A stretch of DNA of 64,000 nt from Viscum album (taxonomy: Eukaryota; Streptophyta; Magnoliopsida; Santalales; Viscaceae). The stretch covers positions 2,122,528,024 to 2,122,592,023 of the forward strand of contig OY728122.1 of the NCBI GenBank assembly GCA_963277665.1. The letters run 5' to 3'. Every line of letters begins with the position of its first letter. The stretch's first letter is position 1. The notes below the pieces were generated by a model, which worked only from the letters and a program-made list of their open reading frames with translations, was not told the origin of the DNA and did not search any database. Positions 50,201-62,830 of the stretch are shown one piece after another. A program made the translations under genes and the position numbers.

Positions 50201-50619
50201 ACATTACCCAATGCATTGGAGCATTATCAGGGCACACCCTTTATAAACATTACATTTCAATCATAAGTGTGCCTCATGCATCCTATAACATGGAATCATT
50301 CAACATAAAACGTTATTACCTAATTAAGGAATGTGGAATACATACAAGTAATTAAAATTCAATATTTATATCTTCATAAATGTGAATACCCTTTATAGAT
50401 AAATGTGTATGGTAATCACTACACGATGATTTTGGCTTTGAAAATGGCAGTGCAATTTAGGTAGCATAACTTCATAATATGGAAATTCATATGTTGGGAT
50501 GATGAGAGAGAAAGGGGTATATAGTCATTTTTATATGAAATAGATAGTAATGGGATCCTAGATCATAATATCCCAACATATGAAATGTAATTTAGATGTA
50601 TAATTTGGGAGAAATATTT

Positions 50620-51440
50620 GAAATTGATATAAGAAGAGAGAAATCACTGTAATAATTTTAGAATGGTAATGGGTTTACACGGATGGCATTAATAAGAGTA
50701 AAAGTGGTATATCATCATTCAAACATAATGTGGTCAGTATGGGGGAGGGTAGAAATCATAACCGAATATTTTTAATTTAAAATATTATGGTATAACAACA
50801 AAAAGATACATGGAAAAAAATATAAAATGAAGGAATCCCTTACAAAACTTCAGCATAGTAACAAGAGTACAAAAGGGTTTATAAGAGGGATAAATGAGAG
50901 TGAAAGGGGATATCATGATTTATACATTAAATGGATAGTTTTAATGATATTTAATAACATATTAAATGTCGAAATAAATGAAATTAAAGTACATAACATG
51001 AAAAGAAAACGTTTTAATAGAGGAAGGTGGAAGATCCCTTACAAATGTTCGGCATAGTAATGGATTAGGTAAGGTTAAAAATGGGGGAGAATAAGTAACC
51101 CCTCAATAAATTAACATCAAATGTATAGAAATAAAATTATTATAAAATAATGTCATTATAACCATTTGAAATTACAACAATTTCCTTTGAATAAGATGAT
51201 AGAATTTGAAAGGAGAGGAAAGCGAGGATCCCGTATGATATTTTTTCCTAGAAACAAAATTTTTAAGGGTAAAAATGAAAAAGGATAAATTATCCCTCAT
51301 TAAATTAAATAAAATGTAAATTAATATAATTATTATTATATAATTTCATTTTAAACATTCAAAATTAGATTAACAACTCTCGAATAAATGCATGAATTTG
51401 ATAGGAGGAGAGAAAAGAGAGGATCCCTTCCTTGGAATTG
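50620..51440 (-). repeat. ~195-bp tandem repeats, element IV 3' LTR
   Basis: A core of GATCCCTTAC then GGCATAGTAA (plus strand) recurs near 50,643, 50,830, 51,031, 51,225 and 51,421, with spacing 187, 201, 194 and 196 bp. It lies just downstream of the minus-strand TATA box. Confidence 0.75.
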
Positions 51441-51568
51441 TGATCCCAAAGGCTTTGGAGAGGATTACAGGGTTCCTAGGGGAGCCTTGGGAGGACTATA
51501 GGGAGTATGGGTAAGAGTATGGTCAATCTCCAAATGGTTTTTGGTAGGAGAAATGGGAGGTTGGGTAG

Positions 51569-51577
51569 GTTTATACA
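51569..51577 (-). promoter_or_regulatory. TATA-like box, element IV 3' LTR
   Basis: CTGTATAAACC on the minus strand, aligned with CTTTTATAAACC in the other LTR. One base is eroded. Confidence 0.5.
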
Positions 51578-52603
51578 GGAAATGAGATGAAATTGTTTAT
51601 TATTTTCATTTTGGACATTAGGCATTAAACAAATCAAAACAAAAAACCATCCCATGGTTTTTTCCCATGGTTTCTTCCAAAGGAGAGTGGTAAAAAAAAT
51701 TTATAAGTCCATGGGCCAAACAAATTAAAATAATTGTCTTGCATATGTGGAGGTGAGTAACACTCTCAAGGATATCATTTTAAAATGTCAAAATAGTTTA
51801 TAATTCTTGGAGGGTCCACTAAGGCATTATAAAATTAATAAAACAAATAAAAAATCACATTATATTATATTTAAAACATTTATTGTCCTAATAATCCGTT
51901 TATATTGTTTTATTACATCACTATTGGGTCATTATGATTTCGTAAACAACATTATTTATTTATTCTGTATTTAATTTTTACCCAAAAATTCGACTATATC
52001 AGAAAATTATGGAAAATTAACCCTTTGTCAATTTTAACATCCCGATTCAAAAAATAATACATATTTTATCTAAATATATTTATAAATAGGTGAATTTTTT
52101 CTTATAATATATAAGCCGACATTTACTGAAAAATGATGGGTTTTGAAAAAAAGTTTTAACCTTAACAAAAATTACATTTGACTTGATAAAAATTATATAC
52201 TCATTCATTATTCATAAATGTACTTTGATAATAATATTTTTTTAAAAATATTCATTATTTTTTTAATTCATTAATTCATCAAAATAAATTCTTTAACAAA
52301 AAATACAATTTCGATTTTATCGTATAAAAATATAATGCTAATCAAACTGAATATTTATTCTTTTATATATTGAAAACAATAAATATAATCATAATTTAAA
52401 ATTAAAAGTAATGTTATTATAAAACAATTTTAGTTACATAATTAACAAAAACATAATTTAATATATTGATTTATATATTTCCATAAATTAAATTTTACCT
52501 AAAAAGTCAATTTATTTAATTCATTATATTTTAAAAAAACTATTCTCATAAGGAATTGATTAAATAAGAATTTAATTTATAAAATGGATTAAACAAAAAG
52601 TGA

Positions 52604-52873
52604 CTAATACCTTATTTCATAACCCCTTATAATACCCTTATAATACTGAAGGATAAGTTGTGTAATAGTAAAAGACTCATGGGGTGGCTCTGATAACATC
52701 GATGGGGTGGAAATCTCTATTAACTTCAACATCTCCCGTAAGTGATTCCGTTCATGTTTAACATGTTGAAACTTGGGTTGGGATTGGTCAAAAGTGAAAC
52801 CCAATGATGCTAACTCTTTTCCAAGCTCCGAAAAATGAGCATAATATGGCTCGAGTCTATTGGATGAGGCCAT
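52604..52873 (-). pseudogene. Protein-coding fragment inside element IV 3' LTR
   Basis: From an ATG at 52,871-52,873, 89 codons stay open. The protein is Leu/Glu/Gln/His-rich with an FSELGKELASLGFTFDQSQ block, then QHVKHERNHLREMLKLI and EPPHESFTIT. It looks helical, possibly coiled-coil in the middle. The open frame continues upstream of this ATG to 53,014, but only this part is shared with the other LTR. I do not recognise the family. It sits in U3, sense to the element, before the TATA box. Presence in both LTRs shows it was there before insertion. It may be a captured host exon or an element-specific gene. Confidence 0.45.
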
Positions 52874-53095
52874 CCTCACTTTTTTCTCAGTCCACAAAAA
52901 TATTTTTAAAAACCTCAAATTTATACTAGTCATGTGATCATTGTTAAAAAACTTTATTGTCAATGGTAATGATACGTAATGGTAATTTAAACCCAGTGTG
53001 ATTAAATAAAACAATGCATGTGTTTTCTGTATCCATAAGAAATTTAATTAAATAATGGAAAGGAAAAATTATTCATTAATGTTCAGTTCATTACT

Positions 53096-53145
53096 ACCTT
53101 CCCACGTTATGATATTACTCCCTAGAAATTTAATATTCCCTCACA
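53096..53145 (-). other. Element IV polypurine tract region, decayed
   Basis: The minus strand reads AAATTTCTAGGGAGTAATATC, gaps aside, then ACGTGGGAAGGT directly before the LTR start. These are relics of the GAATTTCG-AGGG-CGAAATTC hairpin and AAGGGGGGTAGAA of element III. Confidence 0.65.
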
Positions 53146-53149
53146 AAAA

Positions 53150-53690
53150 TATATTAGGGTAACTCAGCCTTATCACATCCTCTGGTTTCCATGTTGCTTC
53201 TTCAAACTTGTGGTTTCTCCCCATCACTTTGATGAGGAGAATTGTCTTATTTTATAGAACATTTTCACTACGATATCAGATCTTCATTGGATTATATTCA
53301 TAGGAGATGTCATTCTCTATTGGTACGACCTCCATATTGAGTACATGCGATGGATCAGGTTTTTACATCCTCAAGAGTGATACATGGAATACATAATGTA
53401 TTTGAGATAGGTTCGGTTGGGGTTCCGGTCAATAGGATTCTTCTCAAATGCGATCAAGAATCTAAAATGTGTTGATGAATGATGGAATAAGATTTACCTT
53501 CTTCCCTAATCTCATAACTCTCTTCCATAGTGATATGTTGAGGAATACCAATTCACCAGCATAAAAATATTTGTCACATCGATGATATATCATAGCTCTT
53601 TTGCCGAATCAATGCATCTTTGATGTGTATCTGAAGGGTCTTAACCTTCTCCACCATTTCTACAACCATTTCAAGAACTATATGTTTTTT
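53150..53690 (-). pseudogene. Element IV integrase C-terminus and chromodomain remnant
   Basis: On the minus strand it reads VFHVSLLR, a stop, DPSHVLNMEVVPIENDISY then EYNPMKI, and finally KVMGRNHKFEEATWKPEDV and IRLSYP (53,157-53,220). These are the VFHVS.LRKY..DPSHV, DLSYEE.P..ILDR and W..H..EEATWE.E..M...YP blocks of a Del/Tekay integrase tail and chromodomain. A few stops and a shift break it. The upstream part (53,400-53,690) is eroded integrase C-terminus. Confidence 0.88.
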
Positions 53691-53699
53691 GGGATCCCC

Positions 53700-54400
53700 A
53701 AATTCATCCCAAATTCTGTTATTTTGCACCTATTCCCATAAAAGTCATCTTAAGGAGCAATATGGATGCTTTATTGGAAACTATTATTGTAAGAGAACTC
53801 AACCTAAGTAGGATTATGATCCCATATTCCTTTGAAGTCCATTGATAAATCTATCAAAATTCCCTCAATTGTTTTGATAGTCACCTCATATTGGCATTAA
53901 GTTTTTTATGATAAGTTGTACTAAGGTTCATCTATGTATTCAGAGAATGTTGGTGGATCTTCTAGAACTTAAAGTAGAATCTTAGATCTTTGTCGAATAC
54001 AATCGATTATGGTACTCTATCCATTATTACCACTTCTCTGAGGCATGTTCGTGTGATTTCATCCAATGGGAAATCCTTCAAAATTGCAATGAAGTGTGAA
54101 TTATGTGTAAGATGATCCATAATAACCTAGATATAATTGTTTACATTGGATGTCTTCAGAAGTCTGGTGACAAAGTCAACAATGATGTTCTCCCATTTCC
54201 ATGTTGGTATGGTTAATTATGGCATCATCCCCTTAGACATATGCCTATTAGCCATCACTTGTTGACATACCAGGAACATTGATGTATACCTAGCAATCTC
54301 CTTCTTCATGTTATCCCACCAATAATTCTCATGATGATCTCAAAACATCACTGTGCTTCCTGAGTGAATGGAGAAATTCTATCTATGTGAATCATCCAAA
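53700..54400 (-). pseudogene. Element IV integrase remnant
   Basis: ENYWWDNMKKEIARYTSMFL then VCQQVMANRHMSKGMMP (54,225-54,335) matches the HHCC-side block TFWWPGMKRDIA.FV..CLTCQQVKAEHQ..AGLLQP. PTWKWENIIVDFVTRLLKTS (54,147-54,206) matches P.WKWE.I.MDFVVGLPRT, with the catalytic Asp kept. Further stops follow. Confidence 0.88.
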
Positions 54401-54689
54401 TGTGCTTTATTTTACTCCAGATTTTATGGAACACATAGTATTGACCCAAAACTCACAATTACTTCTTCAATAACATTGAACTCCATGGATTTCCCTTTTC
54501 TGATAGAATCCACTTTATTATGAATTCACGTATCATCCTTTTGAGCATCCTTTATCATTTCTAAAATAGAAAGATGAGAAATCATTTTGAATGGATTGAT
54601 GATGTTCCCTTCTTTATTATTCCCATATATATCTGCATCAAATCTAAGAAGATTGGATTCTTTTTCAAATCTCATAAATTATATAATCA

Positions 54690-54999
54690 CAGGGTCATTT
54701 CTACTTAGAGCATCAACCACCTTGTTCACTTTCCAATGGTGGTAATTGATTGAGTATTCGCAGTCTTTGATCAACTCTAACTATCATCATTATATAATTT
54801 TCAATTTATTCTACGTGAAAATATACTTGAGGCTTCTGTGATCTATATATATTTCAAACATCTCCCCAAAGAGATAATGCCGTCTGATTACTAATGCCAA
54901 GATCACTACTGCCAACTCCAAATCAAGTGTGGGATAGTTTTTCTCATGAATTTTCAACATCCTTGAGGAATTTTCAATGAATTTGCCTTTTTGTTTCAA
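54690..54999 (-). pseudogene. Element IV RNase H remnant
   Basis: Open from 54,999: SSRMLKIHEKNYPTLDLELA then VVILALVIRRHYLFGEMFEI and YIDHRSLKYIF. This is a clear match to the SRQLK.HE.NYPTHDLELA..VFAL..WRHYLYG..CEIYTDHKSLKYIFT block of Ty3/gypsy RNase H. A YSINYHHWKVNKVVDALSRN segment near 54,690-54,750 continues the match (Y.I.YHPGKANVVADALSRK). RT upstream is absent. Confidence 0.9.
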
Positions 55000-55268
55000 A
55001 TTATTCCAAAGGGAGGCTTATAATATCATTAAGAATAAAACTCCCACAAATTTCAATATTTAATACAACATATGTATATTTTTTCTATAATAAGTTAATA
55101 TCATTTCATCTAGTGACTCAATGTTTATAAAAAACATAAAATATATACCAATAGGACATGAATTGAAACACATTACGACATACACTACTTGAATTAGTAG
55201 CTACATCTGATCCATCAATCATTTCCAATATTAGAATAGGAATTACCATAATCCCTTGATAATGGAGA

Positions 55269-55560
55269 TTATTCATGATCATAATGTTTCTCAACCCTTT
55301 CAATAGAGCATTGTCTTGGGCAATTCTTGAATTTTACACATTTATAGAAAAGAAATGTGTAAGATACTTTATATGGAACATTGTTCCCATCCCTCACATT
55401 ATCAATTCTTTCTTGGAAATTAGATAATCTTTGCCCTTCCTTATCGCACTTAAAACATATCATAGTCCATTTGTGACATTTCCCTTGATGCCTTTTCAAC
55501 ACTTGTTGCATGAAGGAAATTGGGTCTTCTTCCCCTTATCAGCATTAGTATATGGACTTC
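55269..55560 (-). pseudogene. Element IV gag nucleocapsid remnant
   Basis: GKKTQFPSCNKC, then after a shift KRHQGKCHKWTMICFKCDK and EGQRLSNFQERI. It matches GKKVQFPLCKSCGKRHQGEC...CFGCGKEGH of the element III ORF. The first knuckle is split by a frameshift, and the second has lost its His and last Cys. Confidence 0.82.
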
Positions 55561-56033
55561 CATGAGATGTTATCTTCCTCTTCCATGATTTCAATGGGAA
55601 TTCAACAATGTGCTAATTGTTATTCGTGATTTTTGATAGCTAGTTTGGAATAATCCTAAGATATATGAATTGAGCTCCTATTTAATTTGGAATCTCCATG
55701 GGACATTAATCATGTTTCCCTATGTATCAGTTGTTATCCATATTCCTCATATTACCGGCCATTGGATATAATAAAAAATTAATTTGGAATGAGTATATAA
55801 AACATTTTAACATCTAAAGGGGAATCAAACGACATTACAGGGATATCATATAAATTAAATTTATCTCTTTAACTTATAAATTTCTAGTCTTCAATCTATG
55901 TTATCCAATATATATCTTCTAACGTATTTTCTTATGGACTTTTTAACCCTTAATAATGGTTCGTACTAGCTTATGAATTTACTGAAGCATATCCCCCTAG
56001 AGTGTCAAACCAAGAGTGTAGAAACTCTCATTT
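55561..56033 (-). other. Element IV leader and 5' gag region, decayed
   Basis: It lies between the nucleocapsid relic and the primer site. No capsid motif can be read, and stops are dense. Confidence 0.5.
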
Positions 56034-56043
56034 TGATACACCA
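56034..56043 (-). other. Element IV primer binding site
   Basis: The minus strand reads TGGTGTATCA, equal to TGGTATCA of the initiator-Met site with a 2-nt insertion. It marks the end of the 5' LTR at about 56,046. Confidence 0.6.
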
Positions 56044-56699
56044 GTTCCCATTTGAGTAGAGTTCAAAGCGATGTTTTCAGGTTTTTCCCATATACACATC
56101 CGTTCCAGATCCACCTCTACTTGTTCGTATCTATAAAGGGATGTATTTTCTTGATAAACCACTTACACTACACTCACAGAAAATTAGTGATATTTATATT
56201 ATACTTAGTCTTATCCCTATGGTGTTCACTAGGGTTTTCTAATACTAATCCCCAAAATAACTAAACCTCCCTTTGATAACTACTTTAATAACCGTACTCT
56301 CTATTACACACATAGACATGATTTATTACATTAAAAATTCACATCAGAACACTCTGAGGATCGATAGGTGTAGTTTCATGGGAAATTATGAACATTAAAT
56401 AATAACTTAAAATGTGAAATACAACATCTTTATTGAAAACTTCTTTTACATGACCACTAAATTCCTTCATACTTAGCATTGCATTGGATAACATGAGGAT
56501 GTACCTAGATAAGGATGATCTATAGAGCCCAATAAGGAAGTAAAAAGGGCATAACATGAATGATACAATATATTATAGGAAATAGTATAATCAATATAAC
56601 ACAAGAGAAACATGATCATAAAGACATGGTATATATTGATTATCAAAACATTGAAATGTGGAAACAACATACAACATGATATTATTATGATCCAATGAT

Positions 56700-56816
56700 C
56701 ATTGCACATGGATTAGCATGACTAATCCCTCATTGAACATGAATTAGCATGAATAAAACCTCATTGCATAATAATTAGCATGAGTAACCCCTCATTGCAC
56801 ATGTCATATCATGATA
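56700..56816 (-). repeat. 31-bp tandem repeats, element IV 5' LTR
   Basis: Units start at 56,700, 56,731 and 56,762, each exactly 31 bp (CATTGCACATGGATTAGCAT and variants, ending in CCCT/ACCT). A partial fourth starts at 56,793. Confidence 0.85.
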
Positions 56817-57229
56817 CTAAACATTTCCCAAAGCATTGGAGTGCTAGCAGGGCATACCCATTATAAACATTTTATTTCATTCATAATTGTGCCACATGGA
56901 TCATATAACATGGAATTATTCGACGTCATAAGCTATTCCATGATTAAGGAATGTGGAATAAAAAAATGTACGTACAGTTAAATTAGTATATGTTCATAAA
57001 GTTGAAAACCCTTGATAGAGAAATGTGTATGGTATTCACTACACAATTATTTTGTCATGGAAAATTGAAGTTCAACTTCGATTGCATAACACCATCATAT
57101 AGAAATTCATAAGTTGGGTCGATGAGAGAGAAATGAGTATCCCATAATTTATACATGAAATATAAAGTAATTGTTTCATCGAACATAATATTCCAACATA
57201 TGAAATGGAATTTAGATGCATAATATGGG

Positions 57230-58060
57230 AGAAATACTTAAAATGAAAATAAAAAGAGAGATATCCCTTACAGAATTTCAGTATGGTAATAGGTGTACAC
57301 GGAAGGAATTAAAGAGAGAGAAAGTGGTATCTCATCATTCAAATATATGTATGGAAGTATGGGGAGGTAAAAAATCCCACCCCAACATTTTTAATTGAAA
57401 ATAATAGGGCATAACAACATAATTACGCTTGGAAAACAATGAGAAATGAATGGATCCCATACGAAAATATGGCATGGTAACGAGAGTAAAAAATGGATCA
57501 TAAGAGGGATAAATGTGAGTGAAAGGGGAAGAAATAATTGATAAATAAAATAGGATGTAGGGATGGTATTTAATAACATATTGCAATGTTGTAATAAAAT
57601 AATTTAAATGACATAACATGAAAATAATCCTTTGTAAAAGAGGATGGTGGAAGACCCATTATGAAATTTTTGCATTGTAACAGCTTAGGTATGGGTCAAA
57701 ATGAGGGAGGATAAATAATAATTCATTAAATTAACACCAAATGGGCAGTAACATAATTAATATAATAAATGAAATTATAAACATTCAAAATTTCAAGAAC
57801 CACATTCGAATAAGATTCTTGAATTTGAAATGATGAGAGGAAAGTGAGGATCCCTTACGAATTTTTGGCATAGTAACAGCTTAGGTAAGGGTAAAAATGG
57901 AGGAGGATAAATAATATATATATATATATATAATCAAATAGAAATTAATAGAATTATTATAATATAATTACATTATAACTAGTTGAAATTACAAGATCTA
58001 CATTTGAATAAGATGCTTGAATTTGAAAGGTGGAGATGAAAGTGAGGATCCCTTACATTG
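57230..58060 (-). repeat. ~196-bp tandem repeats, element IV 5' LTR
   Basis: The core GATCCCTTACGAA...GGCATAGTAACAG (plus strand) recurs near 57,258, 57,451, 57,652, 57,849 and 58,042. Intervals are 193, 201, 197 and 193 bp. The array begins about 150 bp downstream of the minus-strand TATA box, so it would be in the transcribed leader. Confidence 0.8.
57913..57932. repeat. TA microsatellite
   Basis: A pure TA run within one 196-bp unit. Confidence 0.85.
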
Positions 58061-58195
58061 ATGTGTGATCCCAAGGGCTTGGGAGAGGCTTCTTGGGATA
58101 TTGGGGGGAACCTTTGGAGGACTAATGGGTGAATGGATTGGATGTTTTTTAGGATCCAAATATTTTGAGTGAAGATTAATTGGAGGTTGGGTGGG

Positions 58196-58204
58196 TTTAT
58201 AAAA
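58196..58204 (-). promoter_or_regulatory. TATA box, element IV 5' LTR
   Basis: The minus strand reads CTTTTATAAACCCACCCAACC. It is aligned with the eroded box at 51,569 in the other LTR. It is the only TATA-like motif in this U3 followed by a pyrimidine/A-rich leader. Confidence 0.6.
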
Positions 58205-59217
58205 GAAATGAGATGAAATTCTTTATTATTTAGGTTTTAGACTCTAAACATTAAACTAGTCAAAACCAAAAACCATCCAATGATTTGGGCCCAGGGTTTC
58301 TGCCAAAGGGGAGTGGTATACAATATTTTTTAAGGCATTAGGATGAACATGTTAAAATATTAGTCTTTTTTATGTGGAGGTGAGTCACACTCTCAAGGAA
58401 ATCTTTTAAAATTGTTAAAATATTTTATATGTCATTGTGGGTCCACTAGCTCATTATAAAAATAAAAGAACAAATATAAAATCAAAATATTTTTAAGTTA
58501 ATATTTTTTATCTGAATAAACTGTTTATATTACTTTATTAAATTACTATTGGGTCATTATTTTGTCAAAAAAACATTATATATTTATTTGGAATTTAATT
58601 TTTACCAAAACATTGGACTACCTCATAAAATTATGAAAAATTCACCATTGGAAAAGTTTATCATCCTGATTCCAAAAATAATATTTATTTTATTAAAATA
58701 TTTTAAAAATTTATGAATTTCCACTATTAAAATAAAAACCGTTATTTACAAAAACATGATTTGTTTTGAAAAAAATATTTTTTAACCTTGATAAAAATTA
58801 CATTAGACGTCATAAAAATTATATTGTCATTTGTTAATTGTAAAATTTATTTGATAAAAATAGTTTATTAAAATATTAATTACTTCAAAAATTCAAAAAT
58901 TAATCAAAATAAATTCTTTAACTAAAATTAAAATTTTCATTTTATCATATAAAAATATAATTCTTATCAGACTAATTAGTTAATCTTTTATAGGGTAAAA
59001 AAATATAATCATCATTTATAATTAAACATAGTGTTATTATAAAATTATTATAATAACATTTTTTATAAAAACATAGTTTAATAAAATAATTTATATATTT
59101 ATGAAAAGTACCATTTCACCCAAAAGTCAATTTTTATAATTCATTATATTATGATGAAAAACAATTCTAATAAAGGAATTGATGGACTATGAATTTCACA
59201 AATAAAATGGAAAAAAA

Positions 59218-59485
59218 ATTAACTAATACCTTGTTACCTAACCCCTTATAACACATGTATCCTAAAGGTAAGGTATGTGATTGTGACAGACTCTTGTGGT
59301 GGGTCAGATAACCTCGCTCCAGTGGTAATATCTATTAACTTCTGCTTCCCTCATAGGTGATTCTGTACATGATTAACATGTTGAAGCTGGGCTTGGGCAT
59401 GGTCAAGAGTGAAGCCAAGTGATTCTACCTCCTTTCCGAGCTTCAAAAAAAGATCTTTGAATGGATCGATTCTTCTATATGGCAT
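59218..59485 (-). pseudogene. Protein-coding fragment inside element IV 5' LTR
   Basis: The paralogue of 52,604-52,873, with the ATG (59,483-59,485) at the same place. It reads MPYRRIDPFKDLFLKLGKEV and ESLGFTLDHAQAQLQHV, then NHL, a stop, KLIDITTG and SDPPQESVTIT. Against the other copy the LGKE-SLGFT-D-Q-QHV-H-NHL-KLI and S-PP-ES-TIT pattern is kept. One TGA and later stops break it. Function unknown. Confidence 0.42.
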
Positions 59486-59709
59486 CATTCCCTCCTTTTT
59501 TTGAGTCAAAAAAAATATTTTTACAATCCTAAATTTATCATAGTCATTTTAGAACTATTTAATTCCTTTATTATCAATTGTAATGATACTTATTGTTTAT
59601 TCACACCCAATTGGTTAAAAAAGAAGAGTGTATGAATTTTCTATATCCGTAATACATTTAATTAAACAAAAGAAAGATAATTTTAATCATCAATGTTCGG
59701 GTCGTTACA

Positions 59710-62700
59710 TTATGAGGATATGATTTTTCAAATATTTTAGGTGCTTCAAGTCTTATTATTAGAAGTTTAGTGTTTATGGGTGGTATTTGGACATGAGAGA
59801 GGTTGGTTAATGTTGTTAAATAAAAATTATTTTATAAATAAATAAAACTGCATTGATGTGGAATAAATTGAAATTTATTTTATTGATAATTAATTTTATT
59901 GAGTGTAGTTAGGGTTTAGAAACATATCAATAACCCATTAAAAATTTTATTTTTTAGTTAGTTTAAGATTTTATCTTTTAACATTAAACCTTTTCATTAT
60001 TTTACATATAGTGGGATAAATATTTCTTTCCATGGTATCTTTTTTATATATGAAAATTAAAATGACAATAAAACCTCATATTTGACTTATGATTCAAAAT
60101 ATGTAATAAATTTTGAAAAATTAAAAAATCATAATTAGAAAAATTAAATTTAGAATCAATCATGCTGACATAACGAAAAAACAAGTTCTTAAAGTGAAAT
60201 GTTCAAAATATTGAAATGTTTTTAAAGAAAATTTCTATTATAAAATGTAAATAATGAAAAACATATTATACATTGATATATTATTTAACTAATCATACTT
60301 TATAAAATATTTAATATATAAATTAACTATATAAATAATTTATAAAAAAACAATTTTCCAAAAATATAGAATATTTTTCCCTATTCATCAAAAAATGAAA
60401 CTTATATAAAAAATTAAAAAAAACACATACTAATATAATATTGATATCCCAATTTAAAAAATGAAGTATATTTAATAAAATGAAACACCAAAAATAGTAG
60501 AAATTTATATTTAAAATAGAGACACCATTAAAAGGATTCAAAATTGAAATCTAGAGAAATATATCTTCTTATGCTTAAAATTGGATTTATTCGTATCTTA
60601 ATCCAAAAAAACATATTTTGAAAATTTTTATTGATTATATAAGACTTACATATCAGTGATATATTTTAGTTATAAGTATTAATTTAATTTAATTTTATAA
60701 AATTTCATTATGGTAATAAAATTATCTTTTTTATAAAAAAACATACTTAATGTTTAATTGGGTTTCATTTTTATCTCAAATTAATTGGTAAAAAATAAAC
60801 TAATTTTTTATACATGTGTAATTGATATTTAAATATTTTAATTAATCTAAATAAATTATTCAATTCCAATAAATAGATGATTAAAATCACATTTAAATAA
60901 TAATATTTAAATGTTTTGTTAATCTTAGTGTTTTGTACAACATAACATATCATAGAATATGAATTTTTTTTATAAAGTGGAATACAATAAAATATTGTGT
61001 TGTGAAATTCTTCCCACCGTTATTAAATCTAATAGTTTAAATTTGAAAATTAACTTCGAAAATACAACATTTATTCTTGAATGTTTCTTTATTGGAAACG
61101 CATATTGTAAATTGTATTGCTAGAACATCCCCTTAATATATTGAATTGGGAATTGAAAAGGACACCACAGAATTATGCTTTTGAATTGGATAATGTTATT
61201 GGGAAATTAAAACATGTATTTGGAAGATAAATCAAATATCAAGTTCCTATTGAGAGTGATATAGAATATGCTAACTAGAATGTCTACCATTTAAAAACTA
61301 CAAATCTATGATGGGTTATAGAGGCCATTTGATGTGCTTCGACGGATCCGTACTTCATTAATTATCCCGAGAGATTGATATTTGGGATGATTTATTTTAT
61401 GCATAATGAAATTTTATGAATAAAATGAATTCTTTCAACTTATGTGTTTTTAATTAAATTAAAATGGATAACACATGTTATCAATGAAAAAAACTTATCA
61501 AAATTTCCAAATAATCCAATCAATAGGTTGATAATATTATGAATAATGCAAAATAAATCTATCAAAATTTCCAGTCCAAAAAGGTCACTAGATTTCCAAA
61601 ATTGAAATAAAATTGGATTCCATAAACAAAATTATGTAAATATTAACTTCACATGTCAAATATATGAATAACCTGATCAGAAAAAATACTTAATGAAAAC
61701 AATTATGAATCCCAGGTATAAAATCTCAAGTTTTGAAAAATATACCATAAATCCCAACATGTAGTTAACCCATAAAAGATAATATAAACAATCATATCTC
61801 TTAAAATTTCATGGACACTAATAATATCCCATAAAATTCCTCTTTGTCATTATTATATCTAGAATATAATTATGGTTATCTTTTCTGAATTTTGTTCTTT
61901 TCAAAAGATAAAATTTCAATATAATATATTCTATTTGTTACTGTTATTATTACTCAAATGAATAAAATCCATAAATAAGAAGTACATAAATATGATCCAT
62001 ACCTCTCATGATTATTATAACTAGATTATAATTGATAAAATACACATACTATATACTTATTGAATATGAAAATCCAAATACATTAATTATTCCACTTCGA
62101 CTATAGTAGTAGCGTATGCTTTATCGAAATACCATTCCTTAATATAATGTATATCCAATTGATTCTTTGTGAATTTTCTCCATATATCCCCATGCCATTA
62201 CTATTTAAACATTTCATAGTAAAATTTTCCATCTTTTCCTTTCAATCATGAGATAGTTAACCTTTATCACCATTACTGTATCACACTCCCATTCCATTTA
62301 GATATTTACCATGGTGATTATTTCCACAATAATCATATGTGAAAAAATAATTATATCTATTAAATTCATATGATATAGAGAATTCATTTTCTATGTTGAT
62401 ATCACATGAGACTACATCTTCATATGTTGAGACATTTTGGTATACTAGTTCCTTTCAGAGGAATTTCTATAACCCATCATAGAAATGATCATCAATACAT
62501 CTTTGGTTACATATTTAGTCTGAAGGATTAAATTCTAATCATGCTAATTTTGATATATACATAGAAACATTATCATCCTACCCTTATCTTGGACCCAATA
62601 ATTCCCTCTCTGTATCTACTCATAGTTCATGAGGGGAATAATTTTCCATGAAATGTTTTATAAAATCCCTCCTTTCCTTGTTTTATATGTCTTTATCTTT

Positions 62701-62830
62701 TTATTTTTTTTATTAATGAAAATCATTGATCTACATTTAGAGAGATTATAAACATCCGTGAGAACGATCTCACTATTATTAAATCTTAAAGACAGAAACA
62801 TCATTTCTAAAGAACTTTTCAACTGCTCAG
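59710..62830. other. AT-rich right flank, no recognised gene
   Basis: Small frames (72 codons at 60,323, 60 at 60,771, minus strand) are Phe/Tyr/Asn-rich and AT-driven. No transposon or host motif is recognised. Confidence 0.5.

Larger units (their letters stand above)
49714..53095 (-). repeat. Element IV 3' LTR
   Basis: It aligns with 56,346-59,709: LTR start relic (TAATGAACTGAACATT on the minus strand), a coding fragment, the TATA box, ~195-bp repeats, a CCAATGCATTGG palindrome (50,209-50,220) and 31-bp repeats. The terminal ~300 bp present in the 5' LTR could not be aligned here. Confidence 0.78.
49714..59709 (-). mobile_element. Element IV: decayed minus-strand Ty3/gypsy chromovirus with PR-RT deletion
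   Basis: Two LTRs (49,714-53,095 and 56,046-59,709) flank about 2.95 kb of internal DNA. On the minus strand this carries, in order, a PBS, gag knuckle relics, RNase H, integrase, chromodomain and PPT. Protease and the RT catalytic core are missing between about 55,270 and 55,000. The LTR begins TGTAACGACCCGAACATT (at 59,709), a start typical of Del/Tekay LTRs. The LTRs are strongly diverged, so the insertion is old. The left end is uncertain by up to about 300 bp. Confidence 0.85.
56046..59709 (-). repeat. Element IV 5' LTR
   Basis: About 3.66 kb, from TGTAACGACCCGAAC (59,709 down) to the primer site. It contains a coding fragment at 59,218-59,485, the TATA box at 58,196, ~196-bp tandem repeats, an eroded CCAAAGCATTGG box near 56,829 and 31-bp repeats. 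The unit order equals that of the 3' LTR. Confidence 0.8.
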
